Notes: generated by a model not told the origin, from the sequence alone. A stretch of 46,964 nt of DNA from Poseidonocella sp. HB161398 (GCF_005870025.1 NZ_VATA01000049.1:1-46964); one strand, 5' to 3'. Shown: positions 34,472 to 42,471, numbered from the stretch's first letter. Numbers and translations are program-made.

Positions 34472-34555
34472 ATGAAACAAATGAAAGGAGGTGATCCAGT
34501 GTCGAGAGAGAACCTGGAGAATGAGGTCGGAACAGCTGCGGAGGGCCGCACCTAG
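34472..34555 (+). CDS. tiny ORF in a small transcription unit (18-27 residues)
   Basis: The 468-bp gap 34409-34876 contains a compact unit ending in a strong terminator at 34627-34660. Its only ORF starts either at ATG 34472 or 34481, or, more likely, at GTG 34499, which lies 7 bases after a full AAAGGAGG. The GTG version encodes MSRENLENEVGTAAEGRT (18 residues). The hydrophilic peptide matches nothing I know. The remaining about 70 nt before the terminator can fold into short stems (GGGG/CCCC, GACC/GGTC). It may be a leader peptide, a dual-function small RNA, or a non-coding RNA whose SD-like stretch serves another purpose. An AT-rich stretch (34430-34450) could hold the promoter. Confidence 0.4.
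   Translation: MKQMKGGDPVSRENLENEVGTAAEGRT
34483..34499 (+). promoter_or_regulatory. 17-nt perfect complement to the 16S rRNA 3' end
   Basis: GAAAGGAGGTGATCCAG is the exact complement of the conserved 16S tail CTGGATCACCTCCTTTC. Ordinary ribosome sites use 4-8 of these bases. It precedes the GTG at 34499, and two upstream in-frame ATGs would translate through it. Confidence 0.7.
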
Positions 34556-34626
34556 GGGCAATCCCCGAAAGGTCGCGGACCGCAGTTGACCGTCAGGTCT
34601 TAACCGGCCTGCCTCCAAACTCTCGG

Positions 34627-34660
34627 AAGGGTCGCCTATTGAGGCGGCCCTTTCTTCGTT
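34627..34660 (+). terminator. intrinsic terminator of the small transcription unit
   Basis: GGGTCGCC / GGCGGCCC, 8 pairs (one T-G) with loop TATTGA, flanked by AA and TT pairs and followed by TTTCTTCGTTT. It is 217 bp before the MFS start codon, so it ends an upstream short RNA rather than the MFS gene. Confidence 0.85.
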
Positions 34661-34876
34661 TGCGCCCGCCGGATCCGGCCGGCCTGCGGGATGCGCTGCA
34701 GCCCGGCCGCGGCGGGGCAGGGCGCGCCCCGCGGCGCGGGATGTTTCAGAATGCCCGCCCGGGCCGACGCAGCCGTGACCGACCGGGAGGATGGTCGGGC
34801 TTGCCCCTGCCGCCTCCGCCCGCGACCATGGCCGCGAGCGGGAGGCCGGCAGGGGACCGGACCGGAGGAGGGCAGC

Positions 34877-36121
34877 ATGACCGATCAGGGGACCGCCGCA
34901 GCGGCGGCAGGCGAGGCCGGGCGCTGGCGCATGCTGGCGCTGATCTGCACGGGCGTCGTGGGGGTGATGACCACATGGTTCTCGGCCACCGCGATCCTGC
35001 CCGAACTCGTCGCCGCCTGGGCGCTCGGCCCGGGCGAGGCGGCCTGGCTGACCAATGCGGTGCAGGGCGGTTTCGTCGCCGGGGCGCTCGCCTCCTCGCT
35101 GGTGAACCTGCCGGACATCATGCGGATGCAGCGGCTGATGACCATCGCCGCGCTGCTGGCGGCGGCGGCCAACCTGTCGCTCCTGGTGGCGCCGACGCCG
35201 ACGCTGGCGATCCTGGCGCGGGCGGCGACCGGCGTGGCGCTGGCCGGGGTCTACCCCCCCGCGGTCAAGCTGATGGCGACCTGGTTCCGCACCGGGCGGG
35301 GGCTGGCGCTCGGCATGCTGATCGGCGCGCTGACCTTCGGCTCGTCGATGCCGCACCTGATCCGCAGCCTGACCGACGGCATCGCCTGGCAGGCGGTGGT
35401 GATCGCCACCTCGGCCCTGACGCTGGGCAGCGCCGCGATCTTCGCGCTGCTCGTCCACGAGGGCCCCCATGCCTTCGGCCGCGCCAGCTTCGATCCGCAC
35501 CAGGCGCTGCGCGTGCTGCGCGACCGGCCGGTCTTCCTCGCCAATCTGGGCTATTTCGGCCATATGTGGGAGCTCTACGCGATGTGGGCCTGGATCCTCG
35601 CCTTCGGCACCGCGGCGGCAGAGACCGGGCTGAGCCCGTTCCCGGCGGGGACGCCCTCGCTTCTGGCCTTCATCGTCGTCGCCTCGGGCGTGGCCGGCTG
35701 CCTGATCGGCGGCTGGCTCTCGGACCGGATCGGCCGCTGCCTGACGACGGCGGGGATGATGATCGTCTCGGGGACCTGCGCGGTGCTGATCGGCTTCGCC
35801 TTCGACGGGCCGGGCTGGCTGTTGCTGGCCATCGCGGTGATCTGGGGGATGAGCGTGATCGGCGACAGCGCGCAGTTCTCGGCCGCGGTGACCGAGCTGG
35901 CCGATGCGCGGCTGGTGGGCACGGCGCTGACGCTGCAGATGGGGATCGGCTTCGGCCTGACGATCTTCGCGATCTGGATCGTGCCGCTGATGGCCGAAGC
36001 GCTCGGCGGCTGGCAATGGGCCTTCCTGATCCTGCTGCCCGGCCCCGTCACCGGGGCCTGGGCGATGCTGCGCCTGCGCCGCCTGCCCGAGGCGGCGCGG
36101 CTCGCGCATGGCGCGCGGTGA
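34877..36121 (+). CDS. major facilitator superfamily transporter
   Basis: A 414-residue 12-segment MFS protein. The loop 2-3 motif is weak, but the loop 8-9 copy is clear (GGWLSDRIGRCLTTAG). The N-terminal half has MTTWFSATAILPELVAAWAL, and ATGVALAGVYPPAVKLMATWF lies in segment 4, as in the CynX/NarK-like and related anion porters. ATG at 34877 with GGAGGAG upstream. It faces the cyanase gene with no gap: the two stop codons abut. A cyanate or other nitrogen-anion importer is a fair guess from position only. Confidence 0.85.
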   Translation: MTDQGTAAAAAGEAGRWRMLALICTGVVGVMTTWFSATAILPELVAAWALGPGEAAWLTNAVQGGFVAGALASSLVNLPDIMRMQRLMTIAALLAAAANLSLLVAPTPTLAILARAATGVALAGVYPPAVKLMATWFRTGRGLALGMLIGALTFGSSMPHLIRSLTDGIAWQAVVIATSALTLGSAAIFALLVHEGPHAFGRASFDPHQALRVLRDRPVFLANLGYFGHMWELYAMWAWILAFGTAAAETGLSPFPAGTPSLLAFIVVASGVAGCLIGGWLSDRIGRCLTTAGMMIVSGTCAVLIGFAFDGPGWLLLAIAVIWGMSVIGDSAQFSAAVTELADARLVGTALTLQMGIGFGLTIFAIWIVPLMAEALGGWQWAFLILLPGPVTGAWAMLRLRRLPEAARLAHGAR

Positions 36122-36589
36122 TCACCAGGCGTTGTAGGCGAGGTACTTGCCCGACATCTCCACCTTGACGCGGTCGCCCTTGGGATGCGGCACGCGGGTG
36201 ACCGACATGTCGAAATCGATCGCCGACATGATGCCGTCGCCGAATTCCTCGTGGATCAGCGCCTTGAGCGTGGGCCCGTAGACGCCGACGATCTCGTAGA
36301 AGCGGTAGATGCAGGGATCGGTCGGCACCGTCTGCTGCCAGATCTTGGTCGGGCTCTCGGTCAGCGCCTCCGCCGCGCCCTCGGGCAGCTCCAGGAGCGC
36401 GGCGATCGCCTCGGCCTTCTCCGGCGGGAAGGCGTTCATCCCCATGCAGGCGGAATGGGTCCAGACCGGGTTCATGCCGATCTTCTCGGCGATCTCCTCC
36501 CATTTCAGCCCGGCCTTCTTCTTGGCCACGAGGATGGCGGCGGTGGCATCTTCCTTGGTGAAGAGGCCGTTGGTTGCCAGGTCTTTCAT
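36122..36589 (-). CDS. cynS: cyanate hydratase (cyanase)
   Basis: A 155-residue enzyme that decomposes cyanate with bicarbonate to ammonia and CO2. The catalytic region IYRFYEIVGVYGPTLKALI contains the Arg and Glu, and GDGIMSAIDFDM contains the Ser of the active site. The N-terminal HTH-like bundle (KWEEIAEKIGMNPVW) is present. It is the last gene of the nirB-nirD-channel-kinase operon, 18 bp after the kinase gene, so cyanate is treated as one more route to ammonium under the same control. E. coli's cynR/cynT neighbours are absent. Confidence 0.97.
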   Translation of the reverse strand: MKDLATNGLFTKEDATAAILVAKKKAGLKWEEIAEKIGMNPVWTHSACMGMNAFPPEKAEAIAALLELPEGAAEALTESPTKIWQQTVPTDPCIYRFYEIVGVYGPTLKALIHEEFGDGIMSAIDFDMSVTRVPHPKGDRVKVEMSGKYLAYNAW

Positions 36590-36607
36590 GGTCTTCCTCC
36601 TTCGGGA

Positions 36608-38329
36608 TCAGCCGCCACGGGTGACGGCAAGGACAAGGCAGGCCAGGGCGAGCATCGCCGAGACGGCCTGCCAGAAACGGACCGGGTTGCGCTCGATCAG
36701 CGGCTTGGCGTGCTTCGCGCGCCAGCCCGGTGCCGGGCGCGCCAGGTCGGCGGTGAATTCGCCGAGCGCATCGTAGCGGCGCAGCGGGTCGGGATGGCAG
36801 GCGCGCGCCAGCGCCGCGTCCATCCAGTCGGGCACGCTGCTTTCGTCGTCGCGCGCCGGGCGGTAGGCCAGCCGCCGCTGGTCGGTGCGCGAGCGCACCC
36901 GCGCCACCTGGGCGCCATAGGGCAGCCGGCCGGTCAGCATCTCGTAGAGGATCACCGCCAGCGCGAACTGGTCGGAGCGCCAGCTGACCGCGTCGCCGGA
37001 AAGGTATTCGGGCGCGGTGTACTGGAAGGTGCCGGGCATCTCGCCCAGAAGCCCCGGCGCCGCCTCCTCGACGCCCGCGACGGTGACGGAGCCCAGGTCG
37101 ATGATCTTCGCGGTGCCGTCCGGGTCGATCATGACATTCTCGGGGCGCAGATCCTGGTGGATCATCTGGCGGCGGTGCAGCGCGCGCAGCCCCAGGGCGA
37201 TCTGCCCGGCGATGCCTCTGGCCTCGGCCAGGCCGGGGCGGGGATTGTCGGTCATCCACTGGCGCAGCGTGGTGCCCTCGACCAGCTCGGTGACGACATA
37301 GAGGGCGCTGCGAAGCCCCGGCACGGGGGCGGCGCGGACCACATGCGGCGAGGAGACCCGGCGGGCGATCCATTCCTCCATCACGAAGCGGCCGAGCAGC
37401 ACCGGGTCGGCGGCCAGCTCGCGCGAGGGGATCTTCAGCGCGACCCGCGTCCCGTCCGGCGCCTCGGCCAGGAAGACATGGCTGCGCGCGCTGGCATGGA
37501 TCTGGCGGATGATGCGGTAGCCGTCCAGCTTCGTGCCCGGGGCGGGCAGCGCGGGCACCGGCAGGTCGGCCAACTCGGGCACAAGCGCGGCGGGGGCCTC
37601 GGGCAGGCGGTCGATGCGCACCACCTGCACGGTGGCATTGTCGGTGCCCCCGGCGGCCAGCGCGGCGCGCAGGATCTGCTCGGCGGCGGGCTGGGGGTCG
37701 AGGAAGGCGGCCAGCCGGGCGATCTCGCGCGGCTTCAGCGCCTCGTGCACGCCGTCGGAGGTCAGCACGAAGATGTCGCCCGGGGCGATGGCCAGGCGGC
37801 AGTGGTCGATCTCCACCGTCTCCGCGGCGCCGAGCGCGCGGGACAGCTGCCGGGTCTCGGCCTCCGGGGCATGGTGGTCGCGGGTCAGCGGCTCCAGGCT
37901 CAGCCCGGCGACCCGGGCGATGCGGCAGTCGCCGACATGCAGCACATGCGCCTCGCGCCCCTTCAGGATCAGCGCCGAGAGCGTGGCGACATGGCCGTGG
38001 TCGATATCGGCCAGGCCGCGGTTGCGGCTCCACAGCCAGGAATTGGTCGCCGCGATCACCTTCCGCGCGGAATGCTCGGCGGTCCAGGCATCGGGCGTGG
38101 CGAAATAGTCGGTCATCATCGCGCCGACTGCGGTCTCGGCGGCTTCGCGGCCATGGCGGCTGCTGCCGATCCCGTCGGCAATGGCGACGGCGATGCCCTT
38201 CAGCGCCAGGACGGTCCCGCCGGGGACGAGGGCGCCGTGGAAATCCTGGTTCTCCGGCTTCGGCCCCGCTGCCGAGCATTGTCCGATGGTAACGGCCAGG
38301 GGCGAGCTGTGGCGGATGTCCTGCAGCAT
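36608..38329 (-). CDS. bifunctional PP2C-type phosphatase / Ser-Thr kinase, membrane-anchored
   Basis: A 573-residue fusion. Residues about 1-240 are a PP2C phosphatase with metal-site motifs ADGIGSS (51-57), VGDCRIA (132-138), TSDGVHE (190-196) and GTDNAT (228-233). Residues about 270-540 are a Hanks-type kinase. The ATP lysine is K299, the catalytic loop reads HQDLRPEN (391-398, HQD for HRD), the metal motif reads DLG (411-413, for DFG), APE is present (439-441), and the Gly-rich loop lacks its glycines (QIHASARSHVF). A single hydrophobic segment (about 553-570) anchors the C terminus. It lies between the nitrite channel and cynS. Kinase/phosphatase proteins of this type recur beside nitrate/nitrite genes; targets are not known. 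Confidence 0.9.
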   Translation of the reverse strand: MLQDIRHSSPLAVTIGQCSAAGPKPENQDFHGALVPGGTVLALKGIAVAIADGIGSSRHGREAAETAVGAMMTDYFATPDAWTAEHSARKVIAATNSWLWSRNRGLADIDHGHVATLSALILKGREAHVLHVGDCRIARVAGLSLEPLTRDHHAPEAETRQLSRALGAAETVEIDHCRLAIAPGDIFVLTSDGVHEALKPREIARLAAFLDPQPAAEQILRAALAAGGTDNATVQVVRIDRLPEAPAALVPELADLPVPALPAPGTKLDGYRIIRQIHASARSHVFLAEAPDGTRVALKIPSRELAADPVLLGRFVMEEWIARRVSSPHVVRAAPVPGLRSALYVVTELVEGTTLRQWMTDNPRPGLAEARGIAGQIALGLRALHRRQMIHQDLRPENVMIDPDGTAKIIDLGSVTVAGVEEAAPGLLGEMPGTFQYTAPEYLSGDAVSWRSDQFALAVILYEMLTGRLPYGAQVARVRSRTDQRRLAYRPARDDESSVPDWMDAALARACHPDPLRRYDALGEFTADLARPAPGWRAKHAKPLIERNPVRFWQAVSAMLALACLVLAVTRGG

Positions 38330-38389
38330 TCGGGGTCTCCGGAAACGGATGCGGGCCCCGCCGGAGGCGGGACCCTGCGCTCTGCTCGA

Positions 38390-39238
38390 TTATTCGGCCG
38401 CGACCTGGTAGTCGGCATTGGCCTGCGCAGCGGCGTTCCGCTTGGGGCTTTCCTTGAAGTGGGTGGCGTAGATCATGCCGCCGACAAAGGTCAGTCCGCC
38501 CACCAGGTTGCCGAGGACAACGGGGATCTCGTTGTACATCAGGTAGTCTCCCCAGGTGAACTGGCCGCCCAGCATGATGCCCGAGGGGAACAGGAACATG
38601 TTCACGATGGAGTGCTCGAAGCCCAGGTAGAAGAAGACGAGGATCGGCATCCACATCGCCATGATCTTGCCCGAGACCGAGTTCGACATCATCGCCGCGA
38701 CGACGCCGGTGGAGACCATCCAGTTGCACATCACGGCGCGGATGAAGACGGTCAGCAGGCCCGCGGAGCCGGCCGCGGCATAGCCCAGGGTGCGCGCTTC
38801 GCCGATCTTGCCGATCTTCTGGCCGACGGCATTGGGTTCGGTCGAGAAGCCCATGGTGAAGATGATCGCCATGAAGAGCGCGACGGTCATCGCGCCGCCG
38901 AAATTGCCCAGGGCGACGAGGCCCCAGTTGCGCAGGACGCCGCCCCAGGTGCAGCCCGGGCGCTTGGCGATGACCGCGAGCGGCGCCAGGGTGAAGACGC
39001 CGGTCAGGAGGTCGAAGCCCAGCAGGTAGAGCATGCAGAAGCCGACCGGGAAGAGCAGCGAGGCAACCAGGAAGTTGCCGGTATTGACCGCGATGGTCAC
39101 CGCGAAGGCGGCGGCGAGCGCCAGGATGGCGCCGGCCATGTAGGCGCGGATCAGGGTGTCCTTGGTGGACATGAAGATCTTGGATTCGCCGGCATCGACC
39201 ATCTTGGCCGCGAATTCCTTCGGAGCGATATACGACAT
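38390..39238 (-). CDS. nirC: formate/nitrite transporter family channel
   Basis: A 282-residue FNT-family pentameric channel with six membrane helices. The central pore His is in YLGFEHSIVNMFLFPSG (H209), and FDLLTGVFTLAPLAV is the helix-2 break motif. Between nirD and the kinase gene it most likely moves nitrite (NirC role) rather than formate. ATG at 39238 with AAGGA 9 bases upstream. Length fits NirC/FocA. A C-terminal Gln/Ala-rich tail of about 20 residues is dispensable-looking. Confidence 0.92.
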   Translation of the reverse strand: MSYIAPKEFAAKMVDAGESKIFMSTKDTLIRAYMAGAILALAAAFAVTIAVNTGNFLVASLLFPVGFCMLYLLGFDLLTGVFTLAPLAVIAKRPGCTWGGVLRNWGLVALGNFGGAMTVALFMAIIFTMGFSTEPNAVGQKIGKIGEARTLGYAAAGSAGLLTVFIRAVMCNWMVSTGVVAAMMSNSVSGKIMAMWMPILVFFYLGFEHSIVNMFLFPSGIMLGGQFTWGDYLMYNEIPVVLGNLVGGLTFVGGMIYATHFKESPKRNAAAQANADYQVAAE

Positions 39239-39272
39239 ATGCGTAGTCCTTCGTTGAAATAGGGGCCTGGGG

Positions 39273-39611
39273 TCAGGCGCCGTTGGCAAGGGAAAGGTAG
39301 ATGTCCCGCCCGTCGAGACGGATGGGGAAGGTTTGCGTGGCGCCCTCGTCGGCGCCCTGGGCGGCGCCGGTTTCAAGCGAGATCACCCAGTTGTGGAGCG
39401 GGCAGGTGACGCAGCCGTCATGCACGATCCCCTGGGAAAGCGGCCCGTTCTTGTGCGGGCAGCGGTCTTCGATTGCGAAGATGCGGTCATCCCCGGTGCG
39501 GAACACGGCGATGGTCATCTCGCCGTTCTTCACGCAGCGCGCGCCCTGGCGCGGGATGTCGTCGATCGTGCCGATCAGGCGCCAGTCGAACGCGGTTCCA
39601 AGGTCCTTCAT
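39273..39611 (-). CDS. nirD: nitrite reductase [NAD(P)H] small subunit
   Basis: A 112-residue Rieske-fold protein, partner of NirB. It keeps the full [2Fe-2S] ligand set, C51-x-H53 and C70-x2-H73 (CPHKNGPLS and CVTCPLHNW), whereas many enterobacterial NirD proteins have lost it. It overlaps nirB by 4 bases (ATGA). A true Rieske centre would give an extra electron site for NADH-to-siroheme transfer. Confidence 0.95.
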   Translation of the reverse strand: MKDLGTAFDWRLIGTIDDIPRQGARCVKNGEMTIAVFRTGDDRIFAIEDRCPHKNGPLSQGIVHDGCVTCPLHNWVISLETGAAQGADEGATQTFPIRLDGRDIYLSLANGA

Positions 39612-42064
39612 TCGGCTGCCTCCAGCTTGAGATCTGCCATCGGGGTGAATTCATGGGCCTCTGCGCCCGCGACGCGCTCGGCCCAGGGGTCGATCTGCGC
39701 GAATTGCTGCGAGAAGGCGAAGCGCTCGGCATAGGCCTTGCGGGCCTCGAGGTCGTCGAAGACCGTCTCGCGGATATGGTCGTAGCCGATGCGGTCGGCC
39801 CATTTGTAGATCCGCTCCAGGTAGTAGCCGGTCTCGCGGTAGTACTGGGTCAGCGCGCCCACCACCTCGATCACCTCTTCCTCGGTCTTCACCGATCCCA
39901 GTTCGGTCGTGCCCTGGATATGCAGGCCGGCCGCGCCGCCATAGACGATCTGGTAGCCGCTATCGACGCAGATCACGCCGATATCCTTGCAGGTCGCCTC
40001 GGCGCAGTTCCTCGGGCAGCCGGTGACGGCAAGCTTCAGCTTCGCGGGCGACCAGGCGCCCCAGAGATACTGCTCCAGCTTGATGCCCAAGCCCGTGGAG
40101 TCCTGCGTGCCGAAGCGGCACCACTCCTTGCCGACGCAGGTCTTCACCGTGCGCAGCCCCTTGGCATAGGCGGCGCCCGAGATCATGCCGGCGTCGTTCA
40201 GGTCCTTCCAGACCGGGATCAGGTCCTCTTTCTTCACGCCCAAGAGGTCGATGCGCTGGCCGCCGGTGACCTTCACCGAGGGGATCTCGTAACGGTCGAC
40301 GATATCGGCGATGGCGCGCAGCTCGGACGCGGTGGTCATGCCGCCGAACATCCGCGGCACGACCGAATAGGTGCCGTCCTTCTGGATGTTCGCGTGCACC
40401 CGCTCGTTGATGAAGCGGCTCTGCTGGTCGTCGCGGTACTCGCCCGGCCAGTCGGCAACGAGGTAGTAGTTCAGCGCGGGGCGGCACTTGGCGCAGCCCT
40501 CGGGCGTCTTCCACTCCAGCTCCTGCATGACGGCGGGGATCGATTTCAGCGCCTTCGCCCTGATCAGGCGGCGGACCTCGCCATGGCCGAGCTCCGTGCA
40601 GCCGCACATGCCCTCGGCCTTTTTCTCGAAGCCGTCGCCGAGGGTCAGCGCGATGACCGATTCCACCAGCCCCGTGCAGGTGCCGCAGGAGGCCGAGGCC
40701 TTGGTATGGGCGCGCACCTCGCCGAGGCTGGTCAGGCCCTTCTCGGTGATCGCGTTGACGATGGTGCCCTTGCAGATGCCGTTGCAGCCGCAGATCTCGG
40801 CGTCGTCGGACAGGTTGGCGACCGCCGCCAGCGGATCTGCCGCCGCGCCGCCGCCCTGATAGGCCTGGCCGAAGATCAGCGTGTCGCGGATCGCCTCGAC
40901 GCAGTCGCCGGATTTCAGCAGTTCGTTGTACCACATGCCGTCGGCGACATCGCCGTAGAGCACGGCGCCGATGACGCGGTTCTCCTTCAGGATCACGCGC
41001 TTGTAGGTGCCGTTGGCGGCGTTGCGCAGGACGACATCCTCGCGGTCCGCGCCCTCGGAGAAATCGCCGACCGAATAGAGGTTGATGCCGGTGACCTTCA
41101 GCTTGGTCGGGGTCTCGGCATGGGCGAAGGCGGCGGCGCAGTCATTGGCGGCGGCCAGGTGCTCGGCGGCGACATTGGCCATGGTGTAGAGCGGGGCGAC
41201 GAGCCCGTAGACCCGGCCCTCCACTTCGACGCATTCGCCGACCGAGAAGATGTCCGGATCGCTGCTGCGCATGTCGGGCGTGCAGACGATGCCGCGGCCG
41301 ACCTCCAGCCCCGCGTCCTTCGCCAGCTGCACGTTCGGGCGGATGCCGACGGCCATGACAACCAGCGAGGCGTCGATCACGGTGCCGTCTTCCAGCTCCA
41401 GCCCCTCGACCTTGTCGGTGCCCAGGATCGCCTTGGTGCTGGCGCCGCAGCGGACTTCGATGCCGCGGGATTCCAGCTCCTTCTGAAGCAGGTAGCCCGC
41501 CGCCGGATCCAGCTGGCGCTCCATCAGGGTCGGCATCAGGTGGATGACGGTGACCTCCATTCCGCGCGCCTTCAGGCCCGCGGCGGCTTCGAGGCCGAGG
41601 AGGCCGCCGCCGATGACGATGGCGCGGCCGCCCTTGGCGGAGGCGGCCAGCATGCCCTCGACATCGTCGAGATCGCGATAGGCCAGCACGCCCGGGAGCT
41701 GGTGGCCGGGGACGGGGATGATGAACGGGGTGGAGCCGGTGGCGACCACCAGCTTGTCATAGCCGACGGTGATGCCGCCTTCCGACGTCACGGTCTTCGC
41801 CTCGCGGTCGATCTGCGCGACCTTCTGGCCGCGATGCAGGGTGACGCCGTGCTGCGCGTACCAGTCATCGCCATGGATGATGATGTCTTCGTAGCTCTTC
41901 TCGCCCGAGAGCACCGGCGACAGCATGATGCGGTCGTAGTTCACGCGCGGCTCGGCGTTGAAGATGGTGACGTCATAGGCGTCCGGCGCGATCCGGAACA
42001 GGGTCTCCAGCATGCGGCCCGGGGCCATGCCGTTCCCGACGATAACGAGGGATTGCTTGGTCAT
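39608..42064 (-). CDS. nirB: assimilatory nitrite reductase [NAD(P)H] large subunit
   Basis: An 818-residue flavo-iron-sulfur sirohaem enzyme that reduces nitrite to ammonium with NAD(P)H. Domains in order: FAD/NAD(P) oxidoreductase (about 1-400; LVIVGNGMAPGRMLE and VMAVGIRPN); a BFD-like [2Fe-2S] region (about 424-470; CGCNGICKGT and SCGTCTGL) with a second Cys-rich copy (MCGCTELGHG, GCAKCRPAL); then the sulfite/nitrite reductase half. There CVGKEWC (about 642-648) and CPRNC (about 682-686) bind the 4Fe-4S cluster and sirohaem. ATG at 42064. Its 471-bp leader carries a two-hairpin NasT element. First gene of nirB-nirD-nirC-kinase-cynS. Confidence 0.97.
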   Translation of the reverse strand: MTKQSLVIVGNGMAPGRMLETLFRIAPDAYDVTIFNAEPRVNYDRIMLSPVLSGEKSYEDIIIHGDDWYAQHGVTLHRGQKVAQIDREAKTVTSEGGITVGYDKLVVATGSTPFIIPVPGHQLPGVLAYRDLDDVEGMLAASAKGGRAIVIGGGLLGLEAAAGLKARGMEVTVIHLMPTLMERQLDPAAGYLLQKELESRGIEVRCGASTKAILGTDKVEGLELEDGTVIDASLVVMAVGIRPNVQLAKDAGLEVGRGIVCTPDMRSSDPDIFSVGECVEVEGRVYGLVAPLYTMANVAAEHLAAANDCAAAFAHAETPTKLKVTGINLYSVGDFSEGADREDVVLRNAANGTYKRVILKENRVIGAVLYGDVADGMWYNELLKSGDCVEAIRDTLIFGQAYQGGGAAADPLAAVANLSDDAEICGCNGICKGTIVNAITEKGLTSLGEVRAHTKASASCGTCTGLVESVIALTLGDGFEKKAEGMCGCTELGHGEVRRLIRAKALKSIPAVMQELEWKTPEGCAKCRPALNYYLVADWPGEYRDDQQSRFINERVHANIQKDGTYSVVPRMFGGMTTASELRAIADIVDRYEIPSVKVTGGQRIDLLGVKKEDLIPVWKDLNDAGMISGAAYAKGLRTVKTCVGKEWCRFGTQDSTGLGIKLEQYLWGAWSPAKLKLAVTGCPRNCAEATCKDIGVICVDSGYQIVYGGAAGLHIQGTTELGSVKTEEEVIEVVGALTQYYRETGYYLERIYKWADRIGYDHIRETVFDDLEARKAYAERFAFSQQFAQIDPWAERVAGAEAHEFTPMADLKLEAAE

Positions 42065-42165
42065 TGTTGCTCGCTTCCGTGTTCAGCTGGCGAGACGCAT
42101 CGGCGTCCTGCGTTAACTCTGACGGGAAAGCGAGACAGGCAGCGGCCATGCGCGCGCGTTCCCAG

Positions 42166-42286
42166 AAACTGTCCGGAGAAATCCGGTAGTCGTGAGTCCG
42201 CAGCGCCGTTGCTGCAAATTGCCGGTGAAGGCAGTCTGTTCGGAGAAGGCCGCGCCCTTGCGGCCAGTGCGGAGGGCGTCCCTCCG
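42166..42286 (-). promoter_or_regulatory. NasT (ANTAR) antitermination element in the nirB leader
   Basis: On the minus strand, hairpin 1 is GGCCGC / GCGGCC with hexaloop AAGGGC (42248-42265), and hairpin 2 is GCAGC / GCTGC with hexaloop AACGGC (42200-42215). Both loops have A1 and G4. About 32 nt separate them. A further 7-bp triloop stem (42270-42286) precedes hairpin 1. Downstream, CTGCGGA (42203-42197) can pair with TCCG-GA-CAG (42177-42169) ahead of a short TTTC; this weak attenuator would share bases with hairpin 2 and so be mutually exclusive with it. The terminator is much poorer than in the other two leaders. The rest of the leader down to the nirB start holds nothing I recognise. 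Confidence 0.78.
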
Positions 42287-42339
42287 TCACCTTCCTGTTA
42301 CCAATCCGTGCCAGGTGATTCCAGAGAAAATGGCGAAAA

Positions 42340-42357
42340 CATGCCTTGATTGGCATG
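42340..42357. promoter_or_regulatory. inverted repeat in the nirB promoter region
   Basis: CATGCC and GGCATG arms, perfect, separated by 6 bp, within an AT-rich stretch between the nsrR terminator and the nirB leader hairpins. Suited to a dimeric regulator; NsrR, encoded next door, is a candidate. No canonical sigma-54 -24/-12 pair was found beside it. Confidence 0.5.
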
Positions 42358-42471
42358 ATTTTTCCGCGCCGCGGAGAACTGCACTTGGGCTGGGCGCGAT
42401 TTGCATGATTTGGCGATTTTGTGACCAGTTTTGGAACGCCGGATCCGGCGGCAGGCCTGGGCGCGGGCATG

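Noticed and set aside
42270-42286. First ANTAR hairpin of the nirB leader
   Set aside because: The stem CGGAGGG/CCCTCCG has a 3-nt loop, not a hexaloop with A1 and G4; the two hairpins downstream fit the rule and were used instead.
42307-42330. Sigma-54 promoter (TGGCACG) before nirB
   Set aside because: The -24-like TGGCACG on the minus strand has no GC at the required -12 spacing (GGTA instead).
39473-42349. A 958-codon open frame on the plus strand
   Set aside because: Antisense to nirB, with the reverse-strand composition artefact.
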